Made by a program: the position numbers and the translations under genes. Shown piece after piece: positions 9,158 through 18,900 of a DNA stretch of 64,000 nucleotides. The stretch covers positions 186,001-250,000 of the forward strand of contig NZ_JACIBY010000007.1 of assembly GCF_014195535.1 (NCBI RefSeq), read 5' to 3'. The stretch's first letter is position 1. Each line of letters opens with the position of its first letter. The stretch comes from Runella defluvii. GTDB lineage: Bacteria; Bacteroidota; Bacteroidia; Cytophagales; Spirosomataceae. Below the pieces are notes generated by a model that did not search any database, had not been told where the DNA came from, and worked only from the letters and a program-made list of their open reading frames with translations.

Positions 9158-10174
9158 ATGGTCATTTTGATAACGGGTGGTGCTGGTTTTATTGGCTCTC
9201 ACCTTTCGGAACAATTACTTCAGCAAGGACATCAAGTTGTATGTATTGATAACCTTGACGAGTATATCTATTGTTCGGCGTTGAAGCGAGAGAACCTTAG
9301 TACGTTGGCGCAGTACGACAACTTTATGTTTATTAAGGGAGATATTCGTGATAAAGCGGCTTTACAACAGCTTTTGGTGGATTATCAATGTGAACTGGTG
9401 ATTCACTTGGCCGCGTACGCAGGCGTGAGACCGTCGGTAATGGAGCCCGAAAAGTTTTTTGAAATCAACGTAAATGGAACGTTGGCGGTGTTAGAAGCGA
9501 TGAGAAAAGCGGGTGTCCGTCGAATGATTATGGCATCGTCGTCGTCGGTTTATGGCAATAGTACTGCGCGACAATTTAAAGAAACAGACGCCGCCGACCA
9601 GCCGATTTCCCCTTATGCCGCGTCGAAGCGAGCGGCAGAATTGGTGGCATATTCGTACCATTCGCTTCACCAATTTGACGTAACCTGCTTGCGATTATTT
9701 ACGGTCTTTGGCCCAAGGCAACGACCCGAAATGGCCATCCGAAAATTTATTGAACGTATCCAAGCGGAACAACCTATTGACGTCTATGGCGATGGGCAAT
9801 CCATCCGAAATTATACGTACATCTCAGACGTGGTCAATGCCTTTTTAAAGGCGATGGACAAACCCACAGGGTTTGATGTGTATAACATCGCTGGGCCAAC
9901 TACCACAAGCCTCCTGGAAACCATTGAAGTGATTGAAAAACAGGTTGGGAAACAAAGCCAACGCACCTACAAACCAGAACAAGCAGGTGACATGCGGCAG
10001 ACGGCTGCGGATATTTCAAAAGCGCAACAGGAGCTGGGCTATTTTCCGCAAGTTGAATTTGAAGAGGGAATCAGCCGAGTGATTGACTGGATGATGCGAG
10101 AGTCTTCAAAGCAACTGCCGATTGGGACGTATGTCAGTGGTCGGGCTTCGTCCACGTGCCACAAAGCCCAGTAA
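9158..10174 (+). CDS. NAD-dependent sugar-nucleotide epimerase/dehydratase with an abnormal C-terminus
   Basis: A 338-residue extended SDR protein. It has the Rossmann glycine motif (TGGAGFIGSHL), the active-site Ser in SSSSVYGN, and the YxxxK pair in SPYAASKRAAE. The overall pattern fits UDP-glucuronate 4-epimerase/UDP-glucose epimerase enzymes that interconvert sugar nucleotides in the cytoplasm. The reading frame ends inside a displaced copy of sugar transferase DNA (10122-10220), so the last ~16 residues (from GTYVSGRASS onward) come from that copy read out of frame rather than from the epimerase lineage. The core fold looks complete, and activity is probably retained. Substrate not determined. 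Confidence 0.88.
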   Translation: MVILITGGAGFIGSHLSEQLLQQGHQVVCIDNLDEYIYCSALKRENLSTLAQYDNFMFIKGDIRDKAALQQLLVDYQCELVIHLAAYAGVRPSVMEPEKFFEINVNGTLAVLEAMRKAGVRRMIMASSSSVYGNSTARQFKETDAADQPISPYAASKRAAELVAYSYHSLHQFDVTCLRLFTVFGPRQRPEMAIRKFIERIQAEQPIDVYGDGQSIRNYTYISDVVNAFLKAMDKPTGFDVYNIAGPTTTSLLETIEVIEKQVGKQSQRTYKPEQAGDMRQTAADISKAQQELGYFPQVEFEEGISRVIDWMMRESSKQLPIGTYVSGRASSTCHKAQ

Positions 10175-10220
10175 AGAAACCCTACCACTGATTGATAATT
10201 ACATGATTCGGCACGGGGTT
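10122..10220 (+). pseudogene. 99-nt displaced remnant of the sugar transferase gene
   Basis: Bases 10122-10220 align without gaps to 6110-6208 inside the sugar transferase gene, with about nine mismatches by eye and a perfect stretch of about 40 nt near the right-hand end (to about 10214). In the original frame the copy reads from an ATG at 10131 (MSVVGLRPRATKPS..., then DNYMIRHGV) to a TGA, so it is an in-frame but heavily truncated fragment. The epimerase overlaps its first half in another frame. This looks like the scar of a recombination or deletion that removed a second sugar transferase gene. Confidence 0.85.
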
Positions 10221-10240
10221 TGATTGAGTAGCTGGGCCAA

Positions 10241-11506
10241 CTACACTTTCTTCTTAATGACTTCGAAGGCGGCGTTGTATTGACTTTGTACTTTTGCCAT
10301 TGATTGTTTTACGCTCTTTTTAGCTGCCCCATAATCAGCCACTGTTTGTAATAGCCTGTCGGTGATTTGTTGTCCCGTCGTCTCTTCAATCTCAAACGTC
10401 CAATCTTTTAACCCCAAGTCATAATACATCTGTCCTTTGATGGTGTCTTGAGGCTGACGCAAATAAAAGGCGGGAGTACCGTTGGTCAGTGCAATGATGG
10501 GAGAATGACACTCATAGCTCAACACCGCGTGGGCGTGGGAATACAACGACGCCGCTTCATCGGGAAGCCAATAGCCGTGTTTAACCACCAAAGCTTTCAC
10601 ATCTTCAGGGAGCGGGTTGACCAATAATTCATCAATAATATCTACTTGATAGGTCATTTCGGGGCAAACTACGATTTTGTTACCCGTCTTTTGTACCCAC
10701 GCTACCATGGCTTCACGGACTTTGGCGTGGTCGATTTCTTTCCATTTGTCGTTGAGTTCGTTGACTTCCTTGATACGTTCTTCACTCCAGCCGCTGGGCC
10801 TGATTTTGTAATAAGGGGTTACCCGAAGGCGCGGAATCACACAAATGAATTTGCGATGTTCTAACTTATTGTCCTGAATAAATTGATTGGCCTTTTGGTC
10901 GTCATGAATCTCCAACACAAACGTAGCATCAGGCGCAAAAGCGATGTGCGGTCCTTGGACGCCCGCTTCTTTTAGCTTTTCAATTGAAGCAGTTTCCCGC
11001 GTAAAAATAAACGAGGCGTGTTGTAGCAGGTCTTTTAACGCAGGAGAAACAGTTTGTGTCGTGACCCCAAAAATCCCAAAAGGCTTCTGGGTTTGCTTGT
11101 GCCAAGCTTGTAAGTAATCGGTAGCAACGACCGAAGGCCCCGAACCATGCAGGAAAAAATCGGCTTCCTGAAATGCCCGTTTCACTTCTTCTGTTTGGGG
11201 TACCAACTCCTTATCTACCGCCCCGTGAATAATGGAGACGTCGGGGTAATAGTGGTTGAGCATGGTTTCTACCATCTCACTTTTGCTTTTTTTCCAGAGA
11301 ATAATCTTGGCTTTAGGGAGGCGTTTTTTCAATAGGCCAATCAACCCAGGGGTATGGGCAATGTCTCCGATGTTGACATCCTGCCAACCTGAAGTGATGA
11401 GTAACACAGGGTTGTTTTTGTGCGTGGCTTGTGCCAAAAAAGGGAACATGGCAGCGGCTGAAACCAAGCTGCTTTGTTGTATGAATTGACGACGATTGAG
11501 AGGCAT
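10241..11506 (-). CDS. Exported polysaccharide pyruvyl transferase-family protein (Tat signal), paralogue 1
   Basis: A 421-residue protein with a twin-arginine signal (NRRQFIQQSS, then a hydrophobic stretch ending FLAQA). The mature protein starts with the family's N-terminal signature (SGWQDVNIGDIAHTPG) and has the C-terminal SYECHSPIIALTNGTP block, equivalent to the RLHA...G.P motif of polysaccharide pyruvyl transferases (PF04230). Classical members are cytoplasmic and use PEP to ketalate sugars; an exported copy cannot easily reach PEP, so the activity may differ. It is the last of three tandem paralogues downstream of SusC/SusD, 11 nt after its upstream neighbour. Confidence 0.8.
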   Translation of the reverse strand: MPLNRRQFIQQSSLVSAAAMFPFLAQATHKNNPVLLITSGWQDVNIGDIAHTPGLIGLLKKRLPKAKIILWKKSKSEMVETMLNHYYPDVSIIHGAVDKELVPQTEEVKRAFQEADFFLHGSGPSVVATDYLQAWHKQTQKPFGIFGVTTQTVSPALKDLLQHASFIFTRETASIEKLKEAGVQGPHIAFAPDATFVLEIHDDQKANQFIQDNKLEHRKFICVIPRLRVTPYYKIRPSGWSEERIKEVNELNDKWKEIDHAKVREAMVAWVQKTGNKIVVCPEMTYQVDIIDELLVNPLPEDVKALVVKHGYWLPDEAASLYSHAHAVLSYECHSPIIALTNGTPAFYLRQPQDTIKGQMYYDLGLKDWTFEIEETTGQQITDRLLQTVADYGAAKKSVKQSMAKVQSQYNAAFEVIKKKV

Positions 11507-11517
11507 GGGATTGGATT

Positions 11518-12843
11518 TTATTTCGCCAGTTTTTTTACGACTGACATGGTTTCTTTTTGTCGGTTGCGGACTACATCCATGGCTTTTTGGGCTTTGGCTT
11601 TGGCCGTTTTGTAGTCTTTGTAAATTGTTAAAACTGCTCCTGTAATATCGGATGCAGGCGCTTGGTCTATTTCAAATAGCCACTCAGGTACGCCAATGTC
11701 ACGAAACATCCACCCTTTGCGACCGTGTTTGAGCGGACGGGCGTGAACCACAGGCACTCCCAACGCCAAGCCCATGATGAGCGAATGGGGCTCCATGCCA
11801 AACATCGTGTGTGCTCGGGCATACACCGACATGGCTTCGTCGGCACTCCAAAAGGTTTCGCGACATACGACTTTGGCCTTGATGCTATCGTCCAATTGGT
11901 CGTAGAGCATCGTTTTGGCGTATTTAGTTTCTTTCAAAGCCTCGGGAGCAATCAAGACTTTCATGCCCGTAGTCGTGACCCACTGATGGATTAAGTCTTT
12001 GACTTTGCCCAGTCGCAGCGCATCTTGTTGCTGCTGCTCGGGCGAGGGGGCGGGGTTCATCATATCGCCTTTCCCTGTGGCATTCAAATGCGGCGTATTG
12101 GTTCGTACTACTACCACCAAAAACTTCCCTTCTTCCAATCCAGCCTCACGTAGATAGGCAAGCCCCCTGGCTTCGTCCCGCACGTCTATTCCAAAACATC
12201 CATCGGGGCCAAATTCTATGATGGGCGTTTTGAACTGGTTCTCTTTCAAGAACTTGACCGACTCGGTATCACGACAATAGATAAAAGACGCACGGCTCAG
12301 TACATCCCTAAAAAGTGATAATGCAGGCGGCGCAAACTTGTCGAACGACTGCCCGTAAAGCCCAAAAGGAATGTTGTTTTCGAGGCAATAATAAAAGGGA
12401 GCAAGGTTGGACATGACTCCGGTCCATTCATAATTGAACAAACCATAGTTCATCGACATTCCTGAGTTATGAATATAGACGTCGGCTTGCTCGAATGCCG
12501 TTTTTAGTGCTCCTTGCAAACCTTCATCTTGGTTGAAAAAAGCCCCGTGAACGATTTTTACTTTCGGGAAATTTTTGACAATCAATGCTTCTGTAACGGG
12601 ACGAGGTTGGGCGTGCCATAAAATAATTTGCGCTTCGGGAATGTATCTTTCCAACAAACGTAATGTGCCGGGCGTGTGACCAATGTCTCCAATGTTGTTG
12701 TCGTTCCACGACGAGCGGAGTAATATGGTGGGTGCCTTGGCCAATGGTATTCCGGGTACGCTCAGTTGTTCCCGTTGAGGCACTTGAAACGTAGTGGCTG
12801 CAAGGGTAGAAAGTTTAAGAAAGTCTCGACGGGAAGTAGGCAT
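11518..12843 (-). CDS. Exported polysaccharide pyruvyl transferase-family protein (Tat signal), paralogue 2
   Basis: Start chosen at 12843 (MPTSRRDFLKLSTLAATTF), which gives a textbook Tat signal and a 13-nt gap to the upstream gene; an ATG 30 nt further upstream (12873) would overlap that gene by 17 nt and add ten residues. The mature protein has LRSSWNDNNIGDIGHTPG at its start and GMEPHSLIMGLALGVP near the C-terminus, the two family landmarks also seen in the flanking paralogues. It carries an extra low-complexity insert (PSPEQQQQ) absent from the others. Same operon and inferred periplasmic location; substrate unknown. Confidence 0.8.
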   Translation of the reverse strand: MPTSRRDFLKLSTLAATTFQVPQREQLSVPGIPLAKAPTILLRSSWNDNNIGDIGHTPGTLRLLERYIPEAQIILWHAQPRPVTEALIVKNFPKVKIVHGAFFNQDEGLQGALKTAFEQADVYIHNSGMSMNYGLFNYEWTGVMSNLAPFYYCLENNIPFGLYGQSFDKFAPPALSLFRDVLSRASFIYCRDTESVKFLKENQFKTPIIEFGPDGCFGIDVRDEARGLAYLREAGLEEGKFLVVVVRTNTPHLNATGKGDMMNPAPSPEQQQQDALRLGKVKDLIHQWVTTTGMKVLIAPEALKETKYAKTMLYDQLDDSIKAKVVCRETFWSADEAMSVYARAHTMFGMEPHSLIMGLALGVPVVHARPLKHGRKGWMFRDIGVPEWLFEIDQAPASDITGAVLTIYKDYKTAKAKAQKAMDVVRNRQKETMSVVKKLAK

Positions 12844-12856
12844 GGCGTTTTTCGGT

Positions 12857-14131
12857 TCAGGTTGTAAGGACATTCTTTTTCAAGACATTCATGGTTTGTT
12901 CTTGTCGCTGCTTCACAAAGGCTTGGGCTTTCTTTACCTTCATTTTAGCGGCTTTGGGGTTTTGAGCCATTGCGAGTACAGTGGGCACAATTTTGGCGAC
13001 GTCGCTTGGGGTGTCCATGTCAAAGAGCCACTCGCCCAGCCCAATGTCTCGCCACATGTAGCCTTTGCTGGTTTGTTCGTCAAATCGACAAACAATGGCA
13101 GGGATTCCCTGCGCAATGCACATAATGGGCGAGTGCATTTCTAAACCAAACAAGCCTGCCGAACGAATGTACGTACTCACGGCTTCGTCGGTAAGCCAGT
13201 ATTTATCTCGCCACACCACTCTCTTTTTGACATCCTCAGGAAGTGGGTCGTAGAGCATTTCTTTTCCAATCCGCATTTGAGTCGCATTTTCGGGTACGAG
13301 CAAGACTTTGAGCGGTGTTTGGCGTACCACGGCGATGATTGCCTCCCGAATGGGGGCGTTGTCCTGCTCTTTCATTTTTTCGTTGTGCGCGTGCTTGGCT
13401 TCGTTGATGGTTTGTTTTTTGGAAGGCAACTCCCACCAAGGCGAAAACCGTACTTGGGGAATTGCGCACAAAAACTTCCCCGTTTCGAGGCCGTGTTCCC
13501 GTAAAAAAGCATCAGCTGCTTGGTCGTCTCGGACATCCACCGCAAAGGCACCATCGGGACAAAATTCCATGATGGGGCAGTTGACTCCCTGTTTTTTGGC
13601 AAAATCCATGGATACCGAATCCCTGAAATAAGCAAAACGGGCTTGGGTCAAGATGTCTAAGTCGAGCGGAGTTACTTTTTGCCGATCTTCAGGAAAGCCA
13701 TACACACCTGGAAACGTAATGCCATAAATGCCGTAAGGTTTGCCCGTTGTTTTTCGCCAACGCTCCACGTCTTGCTTTGCAACCAGCGAAGGCCCTGAGC
13801 CGTGCAGCAAAAAAACACATTCGCTGAATGCTTGTTGAATTTCTTCGGGAGTTTGGATAATGCGCAGTTTGGGAAAACGCTTTCGTAGCATTTCTTCCAC
13901 GCCATTTTTGACATTAGAAGGCCATAGGCGTACTTCTACTTCGGGTAAATAGTGTTCTAAAAGCGTCAGCACGCCTGGTGTATGTGCAATGTCTCCAATG
14001 TTTTCGGTTTGCCACGACGAACGCAAAATAATTGATTTAGGTGCTGCCGCTGTAGCTTCTCCCAACGCCACGTGCAACGAAGCCGCCAACAGGGAGGTTT
14101 GTTTTAAAAAAGTACGTCTATTGAGTGTCAT
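12857..14131 (-). CDS. Exported polysaccharide pyruvyl transferase-family protein (Tat signal), paralogue 3
   Basis: A 424-residue protein, first of the three paralogues in transcription order. It has a Tat signal (NRRTFLKQTSLLAASL), the N-terminal LRSSWQTENIGDIAHTPG signature and the C-terminal GLEMHSPIMCIAQGIP block. Paralogues 1 and 3 are closer to each other (both have LHGSGPSxVA), while paralogue 2 has IHNSGMSMN at that place. Between SusD and this gene lies a 136-nt gap with a dyad repeat (14158-14253). Export is inferred from the signal; the biochemical role is unknown, but the gene order points to handling of the glycan imported by the SusCD pair. Confidence 0.8.
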   Translation of the reverse strand: MTLNRRTFLKQTSLLAASLHVALGEATAAAPKSIILRSSWQTENIGDIAHTPGVLTLLEHYLPEVEVRLWPSNVKNGVEEMLRKRFPKLRIIQTPEEIQQAFSECVFLLHGSGPSLVAKQDVERWRKTTGKPYGIYGITFPGVYGFPEDRQKVTPLDLDILTQARFAYFRDSVSMDFAKKQGVNCPIMEFCPDGAFAVDVRDDQAADAFLREHGLETGKFLCAIPQVRFSPWWELPSKKQTINEAKHAHNEKMKEQDNAPIREAIIAVVRQTPLKVLLVPENATQMRIGKEMLYDPLPEDVKKRVVWRDKYWLTDEAVSTYIRSAGLFGLEMHSPIMCIAQGIPAIVCRFDEQTSKGYMWRDIGLGEWLFDMDTPSDVAKIVPTVLAMAQNPKAAKMKVKKAQAFVKQRQEQTMNVLKKNVLTT

Positions 14132-14157
14132 ATTTATCTTGAGAATGGAAGTTTATC

Positions 14158-14253
14158 CCCGCAGAAACTCGCAGAAATTTAAAACCGCTGATTTTCGCTG
14201 AATTTCCTGCATCTGCGTCATTCTGTGGCCTTAAATCTGCGTTGGTCTGCGGG
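14158..14253. repeat. Imperfect dyad repeat with multiple GCAGA/TCTGC units
   Basis: The ends are complementary (CCCGCAGA at 14158-14165 with TCTGCGGG at 14246-14253), and the interior repeats GCAGA, CGCTGATTTT and its complement several times. It fills most of the gap between susD and the first pyruvyl-transferase-like gene. It looks like an interspersed intergenic element. There is no T-run, so a simple terminator is unlikely; it could act as an mRNA stability or attenuation element. Confidence 0.55.
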
Positions 14254-14267
14254 TAAAACTGAATGGG

Positions 14268-15965
14268 CTAATAACCAGGGTTTTGCTCAAATTTAGCTCC
14301 AGTATTGGCATCAATTACTTTTTGGGGAATAGGCCAATACTTGTTAAAATCTTGGATTGTTTTTCCCGATGATGGACCATTCGCCACCGATGGTTCGGAA
14401 TTGTATTTTCTCACCCTGTCCACCAAACGTCCCATGCGAATCAAGGTGCGCAATCTGGGCTCTTCCACAATCAACTCCCGCGTTCTTTCGTCCAAAATAA
14501 AGTCTTCGGTTACTTTTGTTGCACTGATTAAGGTAGCTTTTGCCCTTGCTCGCACTACGTTGATGTCTTTGGCGGCATTTTCCAAATCCCCTTTTCTAAA
14601 ATAAGCCTCCGCTCTCAGCAAATAGGTTTCAGCGACCCTCATGCGGCTAAAATCTTTGGAGGTATTGCCCGATAATATATCGTTATTGATGGAAGGCCCT
14701 TCGATTTTTCGATAGTAAGGGTAGTATTGGCGCAATGTATCAATGGCAATGGTTGTGAGCGTACCGTCGTTTCGAGCCAAAAATAGATTTCCATTGGCTG
14801 CTTTTTTGACAATAATCGGCTTACCAAAATACTCTTTATCCGCAGGGTTGTTATAGTAAAAAGTGCGTCGGATGTTATGAACGGAATTTCTCATGTCTTT
14901 GGGGTCTAATGCCCAGACATCATATTTGGCGTAATTGGTAGGACAATTAACCCCAATTCCCCTTCCGATGCTATCAGCTACCACATTCAAGACTCGATTT
15001 GGAGTTTGTAAGCGGTCATATTCGGGTCCCCAGTAACGAATGCTATTATTGGCCGAAGAAGTCGAAAAGCTCCCGCCTACGTTGGTACTTTCAAACTGCC
15101 AAGCCCACATCACCTCTTTGTTGCCCGCCGCGTAGTTGACTTGCCCATTGGCAAAAAGATCAGAAAAAACATCGCCAGCGCGCGAAGCTGCCGCGCCAAA
15201 TCGCGCCGTCATGAGTTGATAATCACCCGCTTCTTTGTTAATTACTTTGCTGGCCGCCCCGATGGACTTATCGTAGAAGGAAGCATCTTTAGATTCCATA
15301 CCCAGTGAGATATAAATTTCGCTCAACAGGTGAAACGCCGCCGCGCGGGGGATGCGGCCGTCTTTGACTTGCAACGGTAGTAAAGTGATGGCTTCTTCCA
15401 AATCTTTGGCCGCAAAATTGAGTACTTCAAGCCGAGAGTTTCTTACAAAATCAAATTTAGGTTCGGTGATTGTTTGCTTTACAATTGGCACACCCCCATA
15501 AATATTCGCCAAAAAATTGTACGTGTAGGCCCGAAAGAAAAGCGCCTGACCTTTGATGTTGTTAAGGTCTTCGGGCTTAATGCTGAGATTGGGGTTATTG
15601 AGGCCGTCCAAAACGGTATTGGCCCGTAAAATCATGGTTTTATACGCCCAATCCCAATACACAATGGTCGCATCTAAGTTGGGGTTAAGCAGACTGTAAT
15701 CTTTATTCCCGCGCGAGTCGTTCCGTCCCCATTGGGTTTGGTCGGTTCCTACGGTCATGTACTCAAAATTGTTGGAAGCAATGATGTGTTCCTGACGTGC
15801 TCCTTCGTACAAACCTACCACGGCGGCATCGAACCCAGCCGTGTTGGTCAGTAAGTTTTCGGGACTAAACCGATCCAGAGGCACTTCCTTTAAAAAATCA
15901 TCGTTGCAGGCGGTTGTAATGCCCAAAAGTGATAGAAGTAAGAATACTTTATATGTTGATTTCAT
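14268..15965 (-). CDS. SusD/RagB-family outer-membrane glycan-binding lipoprotein (PUL 1)
   Basis: A 565-residue protein with a lipoprotein signal (LLSLLGITTAC, Cys 20) followed by the usual NDDFLKEVPLDRFSPE start of SusD proteins. It has TPR-like helices at GQALFFRAYTYNFLANIYGGVP and the C-terminal family pattern LLRAEAYFRKGDLENAAKDI, LDERTRELIVEE and WPIPQ. SusD forms the lid over the SusC barrel and binds oligosaccharide on the cell surface. The gene follows susC by 12 nt, as in other Sus loci. Confidence 0.93.
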   Translation of the reverse strand: MKSTYKVFLLLSLLGITTACNDDFLKEVPLDRFSPENLLTNTAGFDAAVVGLYEGARQEHIIASNNFEYMTVGTDQTQWGRNDSRGNKDYSLLNPNLDATIVYWDWAYKTMILRANTVLDGLNNPNLSIKPEDLNNIKGQALFFRAYTYNFLANIYGGVPIVKQTITEPKFDFVRNSRLEVLNFAAKDLEEAITLLPLQVKDGRIPRAAAFHLLSEIYISLGMESKDASFYDKSIGAASKVINKEAGDYQLMTARFGAAASRAGDVFSDLFANGQVNYAAGNKEVMWAWQFESTNVGGSFSTSSANNSIRYWGPEYDRLQTPNRVLNVVADSIGRGIGVNCPTNYAKYDVWALDPKDMRNSVHNIRRTFYYNNPADKEYFGKPIIVKKAANGNLFLARNDGTLTTIAIDTLRQYYPYYRKIEGPSINNDILSGNTSKDFSRMRVAETYLLRAEAYFRKGDLENAAKDINVVRARAKATLISATKVTEDFILDERTRELIVEEPRLRTLIRMGRLVDRVRKYNSEPSVANGPSSGKTIQDFNKYWPIPQKVIDANTGAKFEQNPGY

Positions 15966-15977
15966 TGTTCCTGAATT

Positions 15978-18900
15978 TTAGAATGACACGTTAATACCGC
16001 CAATAAATGTTTTAAGCAATGGGCCGTTTGTGCCTGGGTCACGGCCGCCGCCCCCAAACTCGGGATCCCATCCGTTCCATTTGGTCCACGTAAATAAGTT
16101 TTTGCCACTTACATACACTTGAAGATTGGCTATTTTCAGCTTCTTTGTCAGTGCGTCCGAAAAATTATAAGACAACGATACATCTTGCAGCCTTGCAAAG
16201 CTTCGGCTTTCGTAAAAACCATACCCGAGTGGATTACGATAGTTGATTCGGGGGTGAGTATTGATAGGGTTAGAGGGCGTCCAATAAGGCGTATTGAGGA
16301 AATTAGCTTGGTCAAAGAAATTAGAGCCAGGGTTGATGAGCGAGTTAGAACTGTAGCCGCCCTCTCTGATAGTGAGCGTAGAAGACAAACTAAACCTCTT
16401 GAAGTTGACGATATTGGTAATTCCTACATTAAAATTAGGTTGGTTGCTGTGCAATACGGCGCGGTCTAAGGGCGTAATTTTGCCATCGGGGACACCATTA
16501 GGGCCACTGATGTCCTTAAATTTTATGTCTCCTGCCTTGGAGCCCGGTATTAGCGAAAAATCATCTCCTTGCTGGAAAACTCCGTCAAATACGTAGTCGA
16601 AATTACTGCCCAACGGCTGCCCGATAAACCATCCACTGGCAATGTCATCGTCTTCTATGCCATCGTTGTTGATGTCTCTGCCCGTGAGCTGAACGATTTT
16701 GTTTCGGTTGAGTGAAAAAGCGAGGTTGGTATTCCATCCCCAGTCTCCTCTTTCAATATTTTTGGTTTTGAGGTCTAATTCAAAGCCTTTGTTTTTGGTT
16801 TTACCAATATTTCTCAAGAAAACCTCAAAACCGTTGGTATTCGGAATAGTTTGGTTGAGGAGTAGGTCAAACGTGTTGGAAACGTAAAAATTGAGGGAGG
16901 CCGAAATTCGGCTGGAAAATGCCTGAACGTCGGTGCCGATGTTGAAACTTTCGGTCGTTTCCCAACCCAAATTAGGATTGGCAAGCGTGGTAGGGACTAA
17001 ACCGATTGATACGGGTTGCCCGTCTCCAAAAACATAATTTCGCTGACCAACTTGGCTCAAAGACGAGTACTCGCTCACGCCTCGGTTTCCGTTACGTCCC
17101 CACGATGCCCGCAGTTTTAAGAAGTCAATTTTTTTGACGTCTTTCATAAAACCTTCATCACTTACGTTCCAACTGAAAGCAACCGAGGGAAAAGTTCCGA
17201 ATTTACGACCCTCTCCAAAGGCCGAAAATCCGTCTCTGCGTACACTCAAAGTAAAGAAGTATTTACTTTTCAACGAATACCCCAAGCGCGCCATGGAAGA
17301 GATTTGTCGGTTTTGAGTTGCGCCTACGTCAATGCTGTAGCCTTCGCCAATTTCCAATGAGTTGTAGCCCAAGGCATCGTTGAAAATATTTTGGCTTGAC
17401 AAAAATGAAAACTGATTTGACAATTGATAAATGCCGTAAAGAACGGTTAAATCAAGACTGTGCTCTTGGGCAAATCTCCGCTGGTATTTAAGAATATTTT
17501 CTAAGGTAAAATTTTGAGTTTCTCCGTGTCTTTTAGAGCCAGAACCCAGTCGGTTGGTAGGGGCATAGGTAGGACTGTATGCGAATGTTTTGGAGTCGGT
17601 TCGGGTATAGCCTCCGTTGAGTTTGTAGGTCAACCCTTCTAACAAGGTTACATCGGCGTAGGCATTGGCAAATAGGATGTTAGTGATTGATTTGTTGGTG
17701 TTTAAGAGCGTTCCTAATAAGGGGTTGGCTACCAAGCCCCAGTTTTGTGGAAGAGGATTTGGCGAAACCCCGTCTTCTAAATATAAACTAGCAAAAGGGC
17801 TCAAATAAGAAGTTGGAACAAGGCTGGCCCTTACCCCTGAATTGTCTCTGGACGAATACCCAGAATTGATGCCCAATTTGAGCCAATCGGTAGCCTGTAC
17901 GCCCAAGTTTAATCGGCTCGACAAACGGTTGAAATTATCGCCTCTGACGGGCGATTTAGAGTCGGTATAAGCTCCTGAAAAAAAGTAACTTAATCTATCC
18001 ATTTTCCCTGAAACATTGAGCTCATAATTCGACATCGGAGCACTTTGTTTGATTTCCTGAAAAGGATTGATTGTTTTTCCCGCAGCAATGTTTGCTTGTT
18101 CAATCACCGAAAACGGTACACTTCCTCCTTCGGCTTCTTCGGCATCTTTGCGCGCAGCTAAGTATTGCTCGGGGGTGCGGTAATTAGGCAAAAAAGCATA
18201 ATCTGACGCCCCCAAATAGGTAGTGAATGTAAACTTAGGCTTGCCTGATTTTCCTTTTTTTGTGGTAATCTCAATGACTCCGTTGGTTGCCAAAGAGCCA
18301 TAAATGGCCGTCGAACTGGCATCTTTCAGAATGTCGATGGTCTCAATATCGTTGGGGTTGATGTCGGCCAAATTTCCTCCCGCGTAGATAATTCCGTCCA
18401 AGACAATCAGGGGAGAACTATTGGCTGAAATGGAGTTGATTCCTCGGATTCGGATCGTTCCTGCTTGTCCAGGGCGACCATTGTCAATGACTTGCACGCC
18501 CGCCGTTGTTCCTCTCAGGATTTGCGAAGCGTTGGTGTTGGGTTGCAATCGGGTGGCTTCCACGTCCACACTGGCGATGGCTCCCGTCAGGTCTTTCTTT
18601 TTCTGGGTTCCGTATCCCACCACCACCACTTCTTCGAGGGCTTTGGTGTCGGGTTTGAGGGATACGTTGAGGCTGGTTTGGTTACCAATGGCATATTCTT
18701 GAGAAATATATCCTACAAATGAAAAGACCAAGACTTCACTGTTGTTGGCAAGAACGATTCGGTATTTTCCTGAAGCATCGGTAGTGGTACCGCGCACGGT
18801 TCCTTTGATGATTACACTGACGCCTGGTAGGCCCATTCCGTTTTCGTCAGTAACTGTACCCGTGATGGCTTGGTCTAATTGTAGGTCGAACATAGTGGGC

